Positions 33,721 to 43,506 are shown, counted from the stretch's first letter. The stretch: 64,000 nucleotides of DNA from JAEUIZ01 sp046155605 (GCA_046155605.1 JBJXFQ010000019.1:62001-126000), one strand, 5' to 3'. Notes: generated from the letters alone by a model not told the origin. Program-made: numbers and translations.

Positions 33721-34365
33721 TCAACCAAAGGCCTTCTTGTAGTCCTCAACAAACTTCTTGAGGCCGTTGTCCGTCAGCGGGTGGCTGAGCAGTTGCTTGA
33801 TGACGCTGAAGGGCACGGTGGCGACATCGGCGCCGGCGAGGGCGCAATCGACCATGTGCTTGGGATGGCGGATCGAGGCGGCCAGCAGTTTCGTCTTGTA
33901 GCCGTAGTTGTCGTAGATCGTGCGGATGCGGTGGATGAGGTCCATGCCGTCTTCCGCGACGTCGTCGAGGCGACCGATGAAGGGGCTGACGAGGAACGCG
34001 CCGGCCTTGGCGACGAGCATCGCCTGCATGGGCTGGAAGCAGAGGGTCATGTTGGTCTTTTTGCCCTCGGTCGTCAGCGTCTTGCAGGCACGCAGGCCGT
34101 CGGCGGTGATGGGAAGTTTGACGACGATGTTCTGGGCGATCTTCGCGTGCTCGCGGCCCTCCTTGAGCATGCCCTCGTAGTCGGTGGCAATGACCTCGGC
34201 CGAGACGGGACCCTTGACGATCTCGCAGATCTCGGCGAGGCGCCTGGAGTAAGGCACCTTTTCCTTGGCGATGAGCGAGGGATTGGTGGTGACGCCGTCG
34301 AGGATGCCCAGGTCGTGGGCCTGCTTGATCTCGTCAAGGCTGGCGGTGTCGATGTACAGTTCCAT
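33721..34365 (-). CDS. Transaldolase of the small TalC/FSA type
   Basis: 214 residues, class I aldolase barrel of the MipB/TalC family. It opens MELYIDTASLDEIKQAHDLG, with DGVTTNPSLIAKE, the Schiff-base lysine expected in IVVKLPIT, NMTLCFQPMQAMLVAKAGAFLVSPFIGRLDD, and KLLAASIRHPKHM. Length matches the family (210-220 residues). It either interconverts pentose-phosphate sugars (transaldolase) or splits fructose-6-phosphate (FSA); the two cannot be told apart by eye. It sits near the PfkB kinase, fitting sugar-phosphate metabolism. Convergent with ridA, 49 bp apart. Confidence 0.93.
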   Translation of the reverse strand: MELYIDTASLDEIKQAHDLGILDGVTTNPSLIAKEKVPYSRRLAEICEIVKGPVSAEVIATDYEGMLKEGREHAKIAQNIVVKLPITADGLRACKTLTTEGKKTNMTLCFQPMQAMLVAKAGAFLVSPFIGRLDDVAEDGMDLIHRIRTIYDNYGYKTKLLAASIRHPKHMVDCALAGADVATVPFSVIKQLLSHPLTDNGLKKFVEDYKKAFG

Positions 34366-34476
34366 GGCTGGGGCTCCGTAAAGGTCCGATAGAAGTGTAT
34401 CGGTCGGAATGGGTGATCGGTCGATGGCGACAGTTTGAAATTGTCGGCACGCGAACGGTGGCCCGTAGGATCAACG

Positions 34477-35070
34477 ATGCCTGGTTCGTTCGTGAGGTCG
34501 GTGGGCGTTTTGCAACGGATGGTGGATGCCGTGGAACAGGTGCGTCAACGGCTGGTTCGCGCGTCGTCGGCGTTGGCAGCGGCAGGGGTGCCCTATGCCA
34601 TCGTGGGAGGCAACGCGGTTGCGGCCTGGGTGGCGACGGTGGACACGACGGCCGTAAGGAACACGCAGGACGTGGACGTATTGATCGCGCGCGGCGATTT
34701 CGAGCGCGCGAAGACGGCGCTGGAAGGCGCGGGATTCGTGTATCGGCACGCGAACAAGATTGACCTCTTTCTCGATGGCCCCGCGGCGAGCCCGCGGCAG
34801 GCGGTGCATGTGGTCTTTGCGGGTGAGATCATCAAGCCCGGCGAGGTGCTGCCGAGCCCGCCGGTGGAGGAATCGACGGACCTGGGTGCCTTTCGCGTCG
34901 TGACTCTTGAGGCGCTCGTGCGGATCAAATTGACGGCATTCCACGACAAGGACCGGACGCACCTCCGCGACCTGATCGGCGTGGAACTGGTCGATGCCGC
35001 GTGGCTGCCGCGGCTGCCGACTGTGCTGGCAGCGAGACTGCAACAACTGCTCGACACGCCCGACGGGTGA
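34477..35070 (+). CDS. Nucleotidyltransferase-fold protein
   Basis: 197 residues from ATG 34477. The stretch PYAIVGGNAVAAWVA then VRNTQDVDVLIARGDFERA has the G-G/S and DxD-type layout of the polymerase-beta-like nucleotidyltransferase fold found in minimal NTase and DUF6036-like proteins, several of which are parts of toxin-antitoxin systems. KIDLFLDGP provides a possible third acidic residue. No adjacent partner gene of the HEPN or AbiEi type is present here, so a role in a toxin-antitoxin pair is unsupported. Alternative starts at TTG 34435 or ATG 34519 are possible. It lies divergent from the transaldolase. Confidence 0.6.
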   Translation: MPGSFVRSVGVLQRMVDAVEQVRQRLVRASSALAAAGVPYAIVGGNAVAAWVATVDTTAVRNTQDVDVLIARGDFERAKTALEGAGFVYRHANKIDLFLDGPAASPRQAVHVVFAGEIIKPGEVLPSPPVEESTDLGAFRVVTLEALVRIKLTAFHDKDRTHLRDLIGVELVDAAWLPRLPTVLAARLQQLLDTPDG

Positions 35071-35132
35071 TCGGGGGTTGGGAGCGTGGACTCCCTGCCG
35101 CACTTCGGTGATGTCACCGCTATTCTTGGCCC

Positions 35133-36044
35133 ATGTCACTCATCGTCACCGGCACCATCGGCATCGACACCGTCTACACGCCCCAGGGCCACCGCGAGAA
35201 GGTGCTCGGCGGCTCCTGCACCTATTTCGCCGCGGCCGCGTCGTTCCACGGGCCGGTGAGAGTCGTGGCGGCGGTCGGGGGTGATTTCCCCGACGCCTTC
35301 CGTCAGACGCTGGGCCACTTCAAGGGCATCGATGCGTCGGGCATCGAGATGCGGCGAGGCTCGAAGACCTTTGCGTGGGGCGGGAAGTACCTCGCCAACA
35401 TGAACAGCCGCGAGACGCTGTTCACGGAACTCGGAGTCTTGGCGGAGCAGCCGCCGGAGATCCCACAGGCGTTCCGTGACAGCCGGACGGTCTTTCTCGC
35501 CAACACGCACCCGGCGGTGCAGTTGCGGATGCTCGAGGCGCTACCCAAGCGCGGGTTGACGGTGGCGGACACGATGGATCTGTGGATCAACGTCGCGCGG
35601 GCCGAACTGGACCTCTTGCTCACGCGGATCGACGGGCTGGTGCTGAACTATGACGAGGCCGAGTTGCTCACGGGCAAGGCGAACACGGTCGCGGCGGCGC
35701 GGCAGGTGCTGAAAATGGGACCAAAGTTCGTCGTCGTCAAGAAGGGCGAGCACGGGTGCATCCTGGTGCATCGTGACGGCATGGCGGCGCTGCCGGCGTA
35801 CCCGACCGAAACGGTGATCGATCCGACGGGCGCGGGCGACACGTTTGCCGGGGGGATGATGGGGTACCTCGCGAACCACAAGGGCGATGCGCACTCGGTG
35901 TCGTCGCTCCGCGAGGCGCTCGCGCACGGCACGGTCGTGGCGAGTTTCAACATCGAGTCGTTCAGCCTCGAACGGCTGACGACGCTCACCCGCGCGGAAC
36001 TCGATGCTCGCTATCGAGAGTTTGCAGGGATGGTGAGGGTGTGA
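35133..36044 (+). CDS. PfkB-family carbohydrate or nucleoside kinase
   Basis: 303 residues of the ribokinase fold. The C-terminal signature is intact, VIDPTGAGDTFAGGMMGYLA, whose Asp is the catalytic base. N-terminal GGSCTYFAAAASFHGPV is the substrate-loop motif. KGEHGCILVH and LNYDEAELLTG are further family strings. The substrate cannot be assigned from sequence; adenosine, ribose or fructose derivatives are all seen in this family. A region of about 90 residues before the signature has an unusual WINVARAELDLLLTRIDGLVLNYDE. Convergent with pyrC. Confidence 0.9.
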   Translation: MSLIVTGTIGIDTVYTPQGHREKVLGGSCTYFAAAASFHGPVRVVAAVGGDFPDAFRQTLGHFKGIDASGIEMRRGSKTFAWGGKYLANMNSRETLFTELGVLAEQPPEIPQAFRDSRTVFLANTHPAVQLRMLEALPKRGLTVADTMDLWINVARAELDLLLTRIDGLVLNYDEAELLTGKANTVAAARQVLKMGPKFVVVKKGEHGCILVHRDGMAALPAYPTETVIDPTGAGDTFAGGMMGYLANHKGDAHSVSSLREALAHGTVVASFNIESFSLERLTTLTRAELDARYREFAGMVRV

Positions 36045-36121
36045 GCAAGAAGACTCGCGGCTGAGACGAAGCGAACGCAGAGGCGATTGCAAATGGGAGA
36101 ATGGTGGCGCGGTACGAGCCG

Positions 36122-37432
36122 TCAGCGCGCCACCTGGCGCGCGATTGCGCCGCTGACGATGGTCATAACCGCGCGCGAGCGCATCGGCCTTCCCAGGAAC
36201 GGCGTGTTGCATGAACGGCCCTTGATGTGCTCGCCGGTGAACGTCCAGCGGGCCTCAGGATCGATGAGGGTCACGTCGGCCGGACCACCAACGGCGAGGC
36301 CGCCGAGCGCGGGGCGGCCGTCGGCGGGCTTGTCGAGCGTGCAGAGTCGTGCCGGTTCGATGGTGAGGAGCGCGATGAGCCGCGGCCAATCGATGACGCC
36401 GCTGTGCACGAGGGCCTCGGCGTAGAGCGCGAGCGCGGATTCGAGGCCGATGATGCCGAAGGGCGCTTCCTCGAAGGGCAGGGCTTTTTCGTCGGCGGTG
36501 TGCGGCGCGTGATCTGTGGCGAGGACGGTGATCGTGCCGTCGGCGACGCCCTTGCGGAGCGCCTCGACATCACGCGATTCGCGGAGCGGCGGGTTCATCT
36601 TGGCCGCGGTGTTGTAGTTGTCGCAGGCCTCGTGGGTCAGCAATAGGTGGTGGGGCGAGGCTTCGGCCGAGACGGGCAGCCCCTCGGCACGGGCGCGACG
36701 GATGAGATCGACCGAATCGCCGGAGGAGATGTGCTGGACGTGGTAGCGGCAGCCGATAGCGCGGTTGAGGCGGATATCACGCTCGATCATGACCTCTTCG
36801 GCGACGCGAGGCCAGCCTGTGAGCCCGAGTCGCGTGGCGACCGGCCCGGCGTGCATCGAGGCGCCGCGCGTGAGCGTCGGCTCCTGGCAGTGCTGCATGA
36901 GGGCGCGGCCGGTGGCTTTGACGGCGGTGAGCACCCGCGCCATCATGCCGGCCGAGGCGATGCCGTCGCCATCGTCGCTGAAGCCGACCGCGCCGGCACC
37001 CGCCATCAGCGCGATCTCGGCGGGCTCTTCGCCCTTGCGGCCCTTGGTCAGCGCGCCCACAGCGAAAACCCGGCACGCGGCCGAGGCACGGGCGCGGCTC
37101 TCGATGAAGCCGATCATCTCGGGGCTGTCGAGCGCGGGCGAGGTGTTCGGCATGCAGCAGACGCTCGTGAATCCGCCGGCGACTGCCGCGTGCGAGCCAG
37201 ACGCGAGGGTTTCCTTGTGTTCCTGGCCCGGCTCGCGGAGGTGAACGTGCGGATCGATGAGGCCTGGAGTGACCAAGAGTCCTTCTGCGTCGATCACGCG
37301 ATCGGCGGGCGATCGAGGGAGGCCGGTGCCGATCGCCGCGACGAGGCCGTCGCGGACGGCGAGGTCGGCGACGCGGTCGAGCCCCGAACCGGGGTCGATG
37401 ACTCGGCCACCAGTGATGAGGAGTGAGGTCAT
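36122..37432 (-). CDS. pyrC: Dihydroorotase, amidohydrolase type
   Basis: 436 residues from ATG 37432 (MTSLLITGGRVIDPGSGLDRVADLAV). It closes the pyrimidine ring of carbamoyl aspartate. Metal-binding and catalytic strings are visible: GLIDPHVHLREPGQEHKETL with HxH, VQHISSGDSVDLI, SPHHLLLTHEACDNYNT, and ATDHAPHTADEK containing the catalytic Asp. FGIIGLESAL follows, as in class I DHOases. Long upstream extension of the same frame runs antisense to the metallopeptidase gene and is not real. Divergent from the first metallopeptidase with 246 bp between starts. The fully intact metal set argues against a pseudo-DHOase. Confidence 0.95.
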   Translation of the reverse strand: MTSLLITGGRVIDPGSGLDRVADLAVRDGLVAAIGTGLPRSPADRVIDAEGLLVTPGLIDPHVHLREPGQEHKETLASGSHAAVAGGFTSVCCMPNTSPALDSPEMIGFIESRARASAACRVFAVGALTKGRKGEEPAEIALMAGAGAVGFSDDGDGIASAGMMARVLTAVKATGRALMQHCQEPTLTRGASMHAGPVATRLGLTGWPRVAEEVMIERDIRLNRAIGCRYHVQHISSGDSVDLIRRARAEGLPVSAEASPHHLLLTHEACDNYNTAAKMNPPLRESRDVEALRKGVADGTITVLATDHAPHTADEKALPFEEAPFGIIGLESALALYAEALVHSGVIDWPRLIALLTIEPARLCTLDKPADGRPALGGLAVGGPADVTLIDPEARWTFTGEHIKGRSCNTPFLGRPMRSRAVMTIVSGAIARQVAR

Positions 37433-37678
37433 GTAGGAACAGGATACGGCAGCGCGGTGCGGGGGATGTAGGGTAGGGGCTCGGCACGATCCGTGTGGTC
37501 CGATAGAGCGTTGCGCACGAGGAACCGGCTGGGGCAACTTCCCGAACCTTTGACTATTCACGCTCAGTAATCCCCCACCGGCGAATCTGCCGGTATGCTG
37601 AGCAAGCGGTGGCAGGCGGAGACCGGGCGTTGTGTACCGGCTCGCGAGAGAAGATCTGGTCAGGAAAGGAACGAACGC

Positions 37679-40420
37679 ATGACTCGGCGCAAGGTCGTGA
37701 CGGCGGCGGCACTGCTTTTGGCAAGTTCGACGGCGATGGCCGTTGAGAACGTGGTGGCTCCATTGCCCGCGGATACGCAGGCACTGCTCAATCTCTATCC
37801 GGGATCGCGAGCGGAACTCGATCAGGGCAAGGTGCGGATTCTCTATGGCGTGCCGATGACCGCGGGGATCACCCCGGCGGACGCCGCCCAGCGCTTCATC
37901 GTCGAGCACGGGTCGGCCTTTGGTGTGGGCCAACTCACCGCGACGCAGACGTTCTCGACTCCGACCTCCGATGGCAAGTTCACCATCAGCGGGTACACCC
38001 AGCACATCAACGGCGTCCCGGTGGAATACGGCAACCTTCGCATCATGGTCAAGCACGACCCGTTCCCGCAGGTCGTCTATGCCGCGGGAACGTTGGCTCC
38101 GATGCCCGAGGGCGGGCTCAATGCGGCGGCGCTTGAAGGCCCGATGGCCTTGAGGCTCGCGCAGGCCCACATGCTCGCGCGGGGCGCGAAGGTGTGGACG
38201 GCACCACAACTGGTGGTCTTCCAGGGCGAGGGCACCTGGGCCGCGCCGATTCTGGCGTGGAAGATGACGGCCTCGTCGCCCAATCCCGCTGACGCCTACG
38301 CCATGACGTTCTTCATCGACGCGCGGACCGGTGTGACGCTGCACGTCCGCAATGACGTGGTCAACACCGACGTGGCCGGAACGGTCAAGGGCTTTGGAAC
38401 TCAAGGCACGAGCCCCGACACCAACACCAACCTGCCGGTGCTGATGGACATTCCCGAGATCCGGGTCACGATCCAGGGCGGGAACAATACGGTCTCCGAT
38501 CGCCTGGGCGTGTTCTCGATTCTGAACCCCGGCACAACGCCCGTGACGGTGCTCACCGGCGTGCACTCCAATGTCAGCGGCGGCGGTCCGTGGGTCAACG
38601 TGGTGCCCGTGAGCCTTGGGCCAACGGTCTCCGGCACGCTGGCTAACGTGACACCCCCCGGTCCGGCGAACTTCATCCTCAACCCCACGCCCTCGCAGGG
38701 CCTCACGGCGCAGATCAACACGTTTATCGGCGTGACCAAGACGCACAACATGTTCAAAGACCGCGCGCCCGCCTTCACGGCCCTCGACATCGCGCTCACT
38801 TCCAACACGGGCGTCGCGGGCACCTGCAACGCCAACTTCAACCCCAGCAACCTCACCATCAACTTCTTCAACGCCGGTGGCGGCTGCGTCAACACCGCCT
38901 ACAGCGGCGTGATCTCGCACGAGTACGGGCACTTCATCGTTAACCGCCTCAACCTCGCGCAAGGCGCGTTCGGCGAAGGCTTCGGCGACTGCTGCGCGGA
39001 ACTCCTCTGGGACGATTTCATCCTCGGGCGCGACTTTAGCGGGCCGGGCACCAACGTCCGCAACCCCATCGCCTCCAACATCCAGTATCCGTGCGGCTCG
39101 GCCATCCACACCTGCGGGATGGTCCTCGGCGGCGGCTGGTGGCGGACCCGCGAGAACTTCGGCACGTTCTACGGCTCGGCCGACGGGCTCAATCGCACTC
39201 GCGACCTCTTCGTCAAGTGGGCGCTCATGACGGTCGGCGGCTCGGGCAGCAACGCCGCCGTCCCCGCCAACATTGTCGAGATTCTCGTCGCCGACGACAA
39301 CGACGGGAACACGAGCAACGGCACGCCGAACTACTCGCGGATTTGCCCGGCGTGGGCCGCGCACAGCCTCCCGTGCCCCGCCGTCTCGCTGATCGGGTTC
39401 CAGTATCCGAGCGGGCGTCCGACGACGATCCTCCCCAACCAGACCTTCTCGTTCCCGGTCAATGCCGTCGCCATCAGCGTCGCGCCCGTTGCCGGCACGG
39501 GCACGCTGAGTTATCGCATCGGCACCGCCGGCGCGTTCACGACCATCTCCATGCCCCAGGGCGCGGCGAACCAGTACACGGCCGTCCTTCCAGCCGCCCC
39601 GTGCGGCTCGATCGTGCAGTACTACGTCGGCGCGACGGCGACGGGCGGCACGATCGTCACGGATCCGCAGAACGCGCCCACCTCGGTGTTCTCGACCATC
39701 GCCGTCACCGGCACCACCACCGTGGCCGACCTCAACATGAACACCGATCCGGGTTGGACGGTGACGAACGATCCTTCGCTTTTGAGTGGGCAGTGGGAAC
39801 GCGGCGTACCGGTCACGCCGGCTCCGACGAACTGCCCCCCGGCCGACTTCAACGGCGGCGGTGGTCAGGCCTGGGTCACGCACAATCTAGCGGGCAACTT
39901 CGACGTGGACAACGGCCCGACCACGCTGACGACCGGCGTCTACAACCTCTCGGCCTATCCCAGCGTCGAGGTCAGTTATGCACGCTGGATCCAGTCCATC
40001 AACGGCGTCCTCGACACCCTCCGTTTCGAGTACTCGACGAACAACGGCGGCACCTGGACGCTCCTTGAGAACGCCGCAACCACCGCCGGATGGAACGTGG
40101 TCACGTTTACCGTCGCGGCTCCGACGGCCCAGACCCGCTTCCGCTGGATCGCCAACGACAATCCCAACGACTCGGTCACCGAGGGCGGCGTTGATCGCTT
40201 CCGGATCGTCGGGTTCACCTGCGGCACGGCGACCTGCTACGCCAACTGCGACGGGAGCACCTCGGCCCCGATCCTCAACGTCAATGACTTCGTCTGCTTC
40301 CAGAACCTCTTCGCCGCCGGCAGTTCGCTCGCCAACTGCGACGGCAGCACGATCCCGCCCGTCCTGAACGTGAACGACTTCGTCTGCTTCCAGAACGCCT
40401 TCTCGGCCGGCTGCCCATAA
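37679..40420 (+). CDS. Secreted fungalysin-like HEYGH metallopeptidase 1 with dockerin-like tail
   Basis: 913 residues from ATG 37679, with AGGAAAGGA just upstream and signal peptide (LLLASSTAMA). An FTP-like propeptide region occupies about 25-200 (QHINGVPVEYGNLRIMVKHD). The zinc site is H414-E-Y-G-H418 with the third ligand E433 in GAFGEGFGD, an M36-like GEGxxD motif but a shorter spacing. PGTNVRNPI and GGGWWRTRENFG follow. The final 65 residues hold two Cys-rich calcium-loop repeats, CYANCDGSTSAPILNVNDF and ANCDGSTIPPVLNVNDF, ending SAGCP. This tail is shared with other secreted proteins here and is likely a sorting or attachment signal. Extracellular proteolysis is the probable role. Confidence 0.85.
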   Translation: MTRRKVVTAAALLLASSTAMAVENVVAPLPADTQALLNLYPGSRAELDQGKVRILYGVPMTAGITPADAAQRFIVEHGSAFGVGQLTATQTFSTPTSDGKFTISGYTQHINGVPVEYGNLRIMVKHDPFPQVVYAAGTLAPMPEGGLNAAALEGPMALRLAQAHMLARGAKVWTAPQLVVFQGEGTWAAPILAWKMTASSPNPADAYAMTFFIDARTGVTLHVRNDVVNTDVAGTVKGFGTQGTSPDTNTNLPVLMDIPEIRVTIQGGNNTVSDRLGVFSILNPGTTPVTVLTGVHSNVSGGGPWVNVVPVSLGPTVSGTLANVTPPGPANFILNPTPSQGLTAQINTFIGVTKTHNMFKDRAPAFTALDIALTSNTGVAGTCNANFNPSNLTINFFNAGGGCVNTAYSGVISHEYGHFIVNRLNLAQGAFGEGFGDCCAELLWDDFILGRDFSGPGTNVRNPIASNIQYPCGSAIHTCGMVLGGGWWRTRENFGTFYGSADGLNRTRDLFVKWALMTVGGSGSNAAVPANIVEILVADDNDGNTSNGTPNYSRICPAWAAHSLPCPAVSLIGFQYPSGRPTTILPNQTFSFPVNAVAISVAPVAGTGTLSYRIGTAGAFTTISMPQGAANQYTAVLPAAPCGSIVQYYVGATATGGTIVTDPQNAPTSVFSTIAVTGTTTVADLNMNTDPGWTVTNDPSLLSGQWERGVPVTPAPTNCPPADFNGGGGQAWVTHNLAGNFDVDNGPTTLTTGVYNLSAYPSVEVSYARWIQSINGVLDTLRFEYSTNNGGTWTLLENAATTAGWNVVTFTVAAPTAQTRFRWIANDNPNDSVTEGGVDRFRIVGFTCGTATCYANCDGSTSAPILNVNDFVCFQNLFAAGSSLANCDGSTIPPVLNVNDFVCFQNAFSAGCP

Positions 40421-40446
40421 CCTGAACTGAATGCCGTGCCACTCCC

Positions 40447-40483
40447 GCGGCCCCGGAGCCTCCTCCGGGGTCGCTTTGTTTTT
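40447..40483 (+). terminator. Rho-independent terminator after metallopeptidase 1
   Basis: Twelve-bp stem with GCGGCCCCGGAG (40447-40458), a 4-base loop, CTCCGGGGTCGC (40463-40474), followed by TTTGTTTTT. It sits about 25 bp after the stop of the first metallopeptidase and separates it from the second. Confidence 0.85.
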
Positions 40484-40643
40484 CGGGCGTCCGATCCGGC
40501 TTGGGCCGGAAACCGCGATTCACCCTCCAACGGATATGTGGGGTCTAAGGGTGGGTTGACAGCGCTGTATACTGTTGCAAGGGCCGGTCGGCCTTTCGGG
40601 CACGGGACCACGGAGGGGCGGCGATCGCCCAGGGAAAAGAGTC

Positions 40644-43418
40644 ATGAACATCAAGCGAGTGATCAGCATCGGGATGCTTGCATTGTGCGCCGGGTCGGCC
40701 GCCTCGATGGCGGACTCCAACCCGCTCACGCTCAACAAGGCCGCGAAGGACTTGCAGCGGGTCTACCCCGGTGTCGAGTTCTTCCAGGAAGCGAGCGGGC
40801 GAGTTCGGATCATCCACGGCCGCGAGATGACCGCCTCGCTGACCCCACAGTCAGCGGCGGAACTTTTCATCAAGGACCACGGCGCGGCGTTCGGTGCCGG
40901 CGAGCCGGACCTTCGCGAGGCCTGGGCCGCGGGCGTGGACAACGGGAAGACCACCATTTTCGCCTATCAGCAGTTCATCAACGGGCTGCCCGTGGAGTAT
41001 GGCAACGCGCGGATCATGGTCTCACACGATCCGTTCCCCCGTGTGACCTATGCCGCGGCGACGCTGGCCCCGGTCACGCCCTCGCTCGCGGCGCATCCCG
41101 TGCTCGACGAGGGCACGGCCGTGCTGCTGATCAAGGCACAGCGGCTTTATTCGAGCCTGACGCAGTGGTCGAGGCCTTCGCTGGTCGTGTACCAGGGTCA
41201 GAACGACGGCAGTCAGGCGGTCAAGGCCTGGAAGTTCACCGGCGGCAACGGGCAACTGGCGAAGGCTCGCGGCTACACCTTCTTCGTCGATTGCGCGACG
41301 GGCCGCCTCCTCGAAGCCCGAAATGAGATCATCGACATCGACATCAACGGGACGGTGACGGGCAAGGCCACGCCCGGCGTGCTGCCGGACACGCAGGACA
41401 ACCCGCCCGCTGACCTTCCCATCCCCGGAGTCAAGGTGAATCCCGGCGGCGTCTTCTCGGCGCTCGATGGCTCGTTCACGCTTCCGAACGGGGGCACGAC
41501 ATCGGTCAATGTGACTGCCAAACTCGGCTCGACGGTCGGCGACGGTCGATGGGTCTTCATCTCGGCGACCAACGGCGGGCCGGCGCTTAACGTCGCGGTG
41601 CCGACGCTGCCGCCCGGTCCGGCGCTGCTGAGGTTCAACCCCGCACCCGCCGAGTTCCTGACGGCCCAGGTCAACGTGATGATCCACGGTCACCTCATCC
41701 ACAACTACTACCGCGATCGTTTCACCTCCGGCCCACCGATCGATGTCTCGCTCCCGGCCAACGTCAACATCAACGACGCCTGCAACGCCTTCTTCACCAC
41801 CATGCCGGTCCTGAGCATCAACTTCTTCCGCGCGGCACAGGGCTGCCCCAACACCGGGTACAGCAACGTCGTCGCGCACGAGTACGGCCACTTCATGGTC
41901 AACCGGCTCAACCTGCAGCAGGGAGCCTTCGGCGAGGGTGCCAGCGATGTCGGCGCGATGCTGCTCTATGACGATCCCGTCATCGGGCGCGATTTCTTCG
42001 GTCCCGGCTCCAACGTCCGCGACCCCGTAGGCGCCAACCTCCAATACCCGTGTTCCGGCGGGATCCACTTCTGCGGCCAACTCCTGGGCGGCATCTGGTG
42101 GGGAATTCGCCAGAACTTCGGCAACCAGTTTGGCAGCGTCACCGGGCTCGATCGCACGCGGGCACTCCACGTAAAGTGGCTCCTTCTTACGGTCGGCGGC
42201 ATGGCGAGCAACTCCGCCCATCCCGCCACCGCCATCGAGGTGCTCCGCGCCGACGACGACGACGGGCAGTATCTCAACGGCACGCCCAACTACGACCTCA
42301 TCTGCGCCGCCTTCAAGTCCCACAGCATCGACTGCCCCAAACTCGACTTCGTCGCCTTTGAGTTCCCCGACGGGCTCCCCGAGCGCGCGATGTCTAACGA
42401 GGTGATCTCGTTCCCCGTCCAACTCGTCGTCGGGCAGGGCAACCTCGCCGCCAACTCCGGCAGGCTCGCCTACAGCACCGACGGCACCACCTTCACCACC
42501 ATCAACATGGCACCACAGGGCAGCAACCTCTACACGGCGACGATCCCCGCGCAGCCCTGCGGCACAATGCTGCGCTACTACGTCTCGGGCCGCACGACTT
42601 CCAACGCGACCACGACCTCGCCCAAGGGCGCGCCGAGCAATCGCTACTACCTGCCCTACGGCAACACGTTCACGCCGATCCTCGAGGACGATCTCGAGAT
42701 CGATCGCGGGTGGTCGGGCGTCGCCCCGGACGACGATGCGACCGCCGGCCGCTGGACGCGCAACGTCCCGCAACTCACCGAGGCCCAGCCCGGCACAGAC
42801 CACACCCCAACCGGCACGATCTGCTGGGTCACCGACTTCCGCGCCGGCACGCAGGTCAGCGAGTTCGATGTGGATAACGGGCAGACTACGCTCACGACGC
42901 CCTCGTTCAACGCCGCGAACCTCGCCGAGCCGCTGATCAGTTACTGGCGCTGGTACTCCAACGGCGTCGGGCCGCTCATGCCCTTCACCAACACGCTGCG
43001 TGTCGACATCTCCAACGACGACGGCGTCAGTTGGTCCCCGCTCGAACGCGTCGGACCGGACGGCGACGGCACCGAGGGCGGTTGGGTTCGCGCCGCGTTC
43101 CGGATCGGCGACGTGATCTCGCCGACCAGCCAGATGAAACTCCGCTTCATCGCCGAGGACATCACCGGCAGCATCGTCGAGGCCGCCATCGACGACGTGA
43201 ACATCTTCTCCATCAACTGTGCGCCGCTCAACTGCTACCCCAACTGTGACGGCAGTTCGGGCAACCCCGTCTTGAACGTGGCGGACTTCATCTGCTTCCT
43301 CAACCGCTTCGCCGCCAATGACACCTACGCCAACTGCGACGGCAGCACGGTCTCGCCGGTGCTCAACATCGCGGACTTCATCTGCTTCAACAACGCCTTC
43401 GCCGCCGGCTGCCCGTAA
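40644..43418 (+). CDS. Secreted fungalysin-like HEYGH metallopeptidase 2 with dockerin-like tail
   Basis: 924 residues from ATG 40644 (MNIKRVISIGMLALCAGSAA, signal peptide). It is a paralogue of the gene immediately upstream: AELFIKDHGAAFGAG, FINGLPVEYGNARIMVSHDPFPRVTYA, and the zinc site H412-E-Y-G-H416 with E431 in QGAFGEGASD all correspond. The GEG motif is followed by ASDVGAMLLYDD rather than FGDCCAELLWDD, so the pair has diverged around the substrate rim. A beta-sandwich region precedes a tail with two Cys-rich repeats: CYPNCDGSSGNPVLNVADFICF and ANCDGSTVSPVLNIADFICF, ending AAGCP. Own promoter and terminator, so the two are separate transcripts. Likely cell-surface or secreted protease. 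Confidence 0.85.
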   Translation: MNIKRVISIGMLALCAGSAASMADSNPLTLNKAAKDLQRVYPGVEFFQEASGRVRIIHGREMTASLTPQSAAELFIKDHGAAFGAGEPDLREAWAAGVDNGKTTIFAYQQFINGLPVEYGNARIMVSHDPFPRVTYAAATLAPVTPSLAAHPVLDEGTAVLLIKAQRLYSSLTQWSRPSLVVYQGQNDGSQAVKAWKFTGGNGQLAKARGYTFFVDCATGRLLEARNEIIDIDINGTVTGKATPGVLPDTQDNPPADLPIPGVKVNPGGVFSALDGSFTLPNGGTTSVNVTAKLGSTVGDGRWVFISATNGGPALNVAVPTLPPGPALLRFNPAPAEFLTAQVNVMIHGHLIHNYYRDRFTSGPPIDVSLPANVNINDACNAFFTTMPVLSINFFRAAQGCPNTGYSNVVAHEYGHFMVNRLNLQQGAFGEGASDVGAMLLYDDPVIGRDFFGPGSNVRDPVGANLQYPCSGGIHFCGQLLGGIWWGIRQNFGNQFGSVTGLDRTRALHVKWLLLTVGGMASNSAHPATAIEVLRADDDDGQYLNGTPNYDLICAAFKSHSIDCPKLDFVAFEFPDGLPERAMSNEVISFPVQLVVGQGNLAANSGRLAYSTDGTTFTTINMAPQGSNLYTATIPAQPCGTMLRYYVSGRTTSNATTTSPKGAPSNRYYLPYGNTFTPILEDDLEIDRGWSGVAPDDDATAGRWTRNVPQLTEAQPGTDHTPTGTICWVTDFRAGTQVSEFDVDNGQTTLTTPSFNAANLAEPLISYWRWYSNGVGPLMPFTNTLRVDISNDDGVSWSPLERVGPDGDGTEGGWVRAAFRIGDVISPTSQMKLRFIAEDITGSIVEAAIDDVNIFSINCAPLNCYPNCDGSSGNPVLNVADFICFLNRFAANDTYANCDGSTVSPVLNIADFICFNNAFAAGCP

Positions 43419-43461
43419 GCCGTTGGCCGCCCGGGGTGGCGACATTTCGACGTGCTTTCCA

Positions 43462-43506
43462 CGAGAGGCCTCGTTCCAACCCGGAACGGGGCTCTCGTTC
43501 TTTTTC
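43462..43506 (+). terminator. Terminator after metallopeptidase 2
   Basis: An imperfect stem (GGCCTCGTTCC, 43467-43477, against GGAACGGGGC, 43483-43492) with G-T pairs and a 5-base loop, followed by TTCTTTTTC. It lies about 44 bp past the second metallopeptidase stop. Nearly the same design as the terminator after the first one. Confidence 0.7.

Noticed and set aside
34477..35070. AbiEii/MNT-type toxin-antitoxin pair
   Set aside because: Only the nucleotidyltransferase-like gene exists; no HEPN or AbiEi partner gene is adjacent.
37433..39883. Upstream continuation of the dihydroorotase frame
   Set aside because: It runs antisense to the first metallopeptidase and has biased composition; the enzyme starts cleanly at 37432.
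40556..40575. TTGACA...TATACT promoter upstream of metallopeptidase 2
   Set aside because: Both hexamers are present but only about 6 bp apart, too close for a sigma70 promoter.
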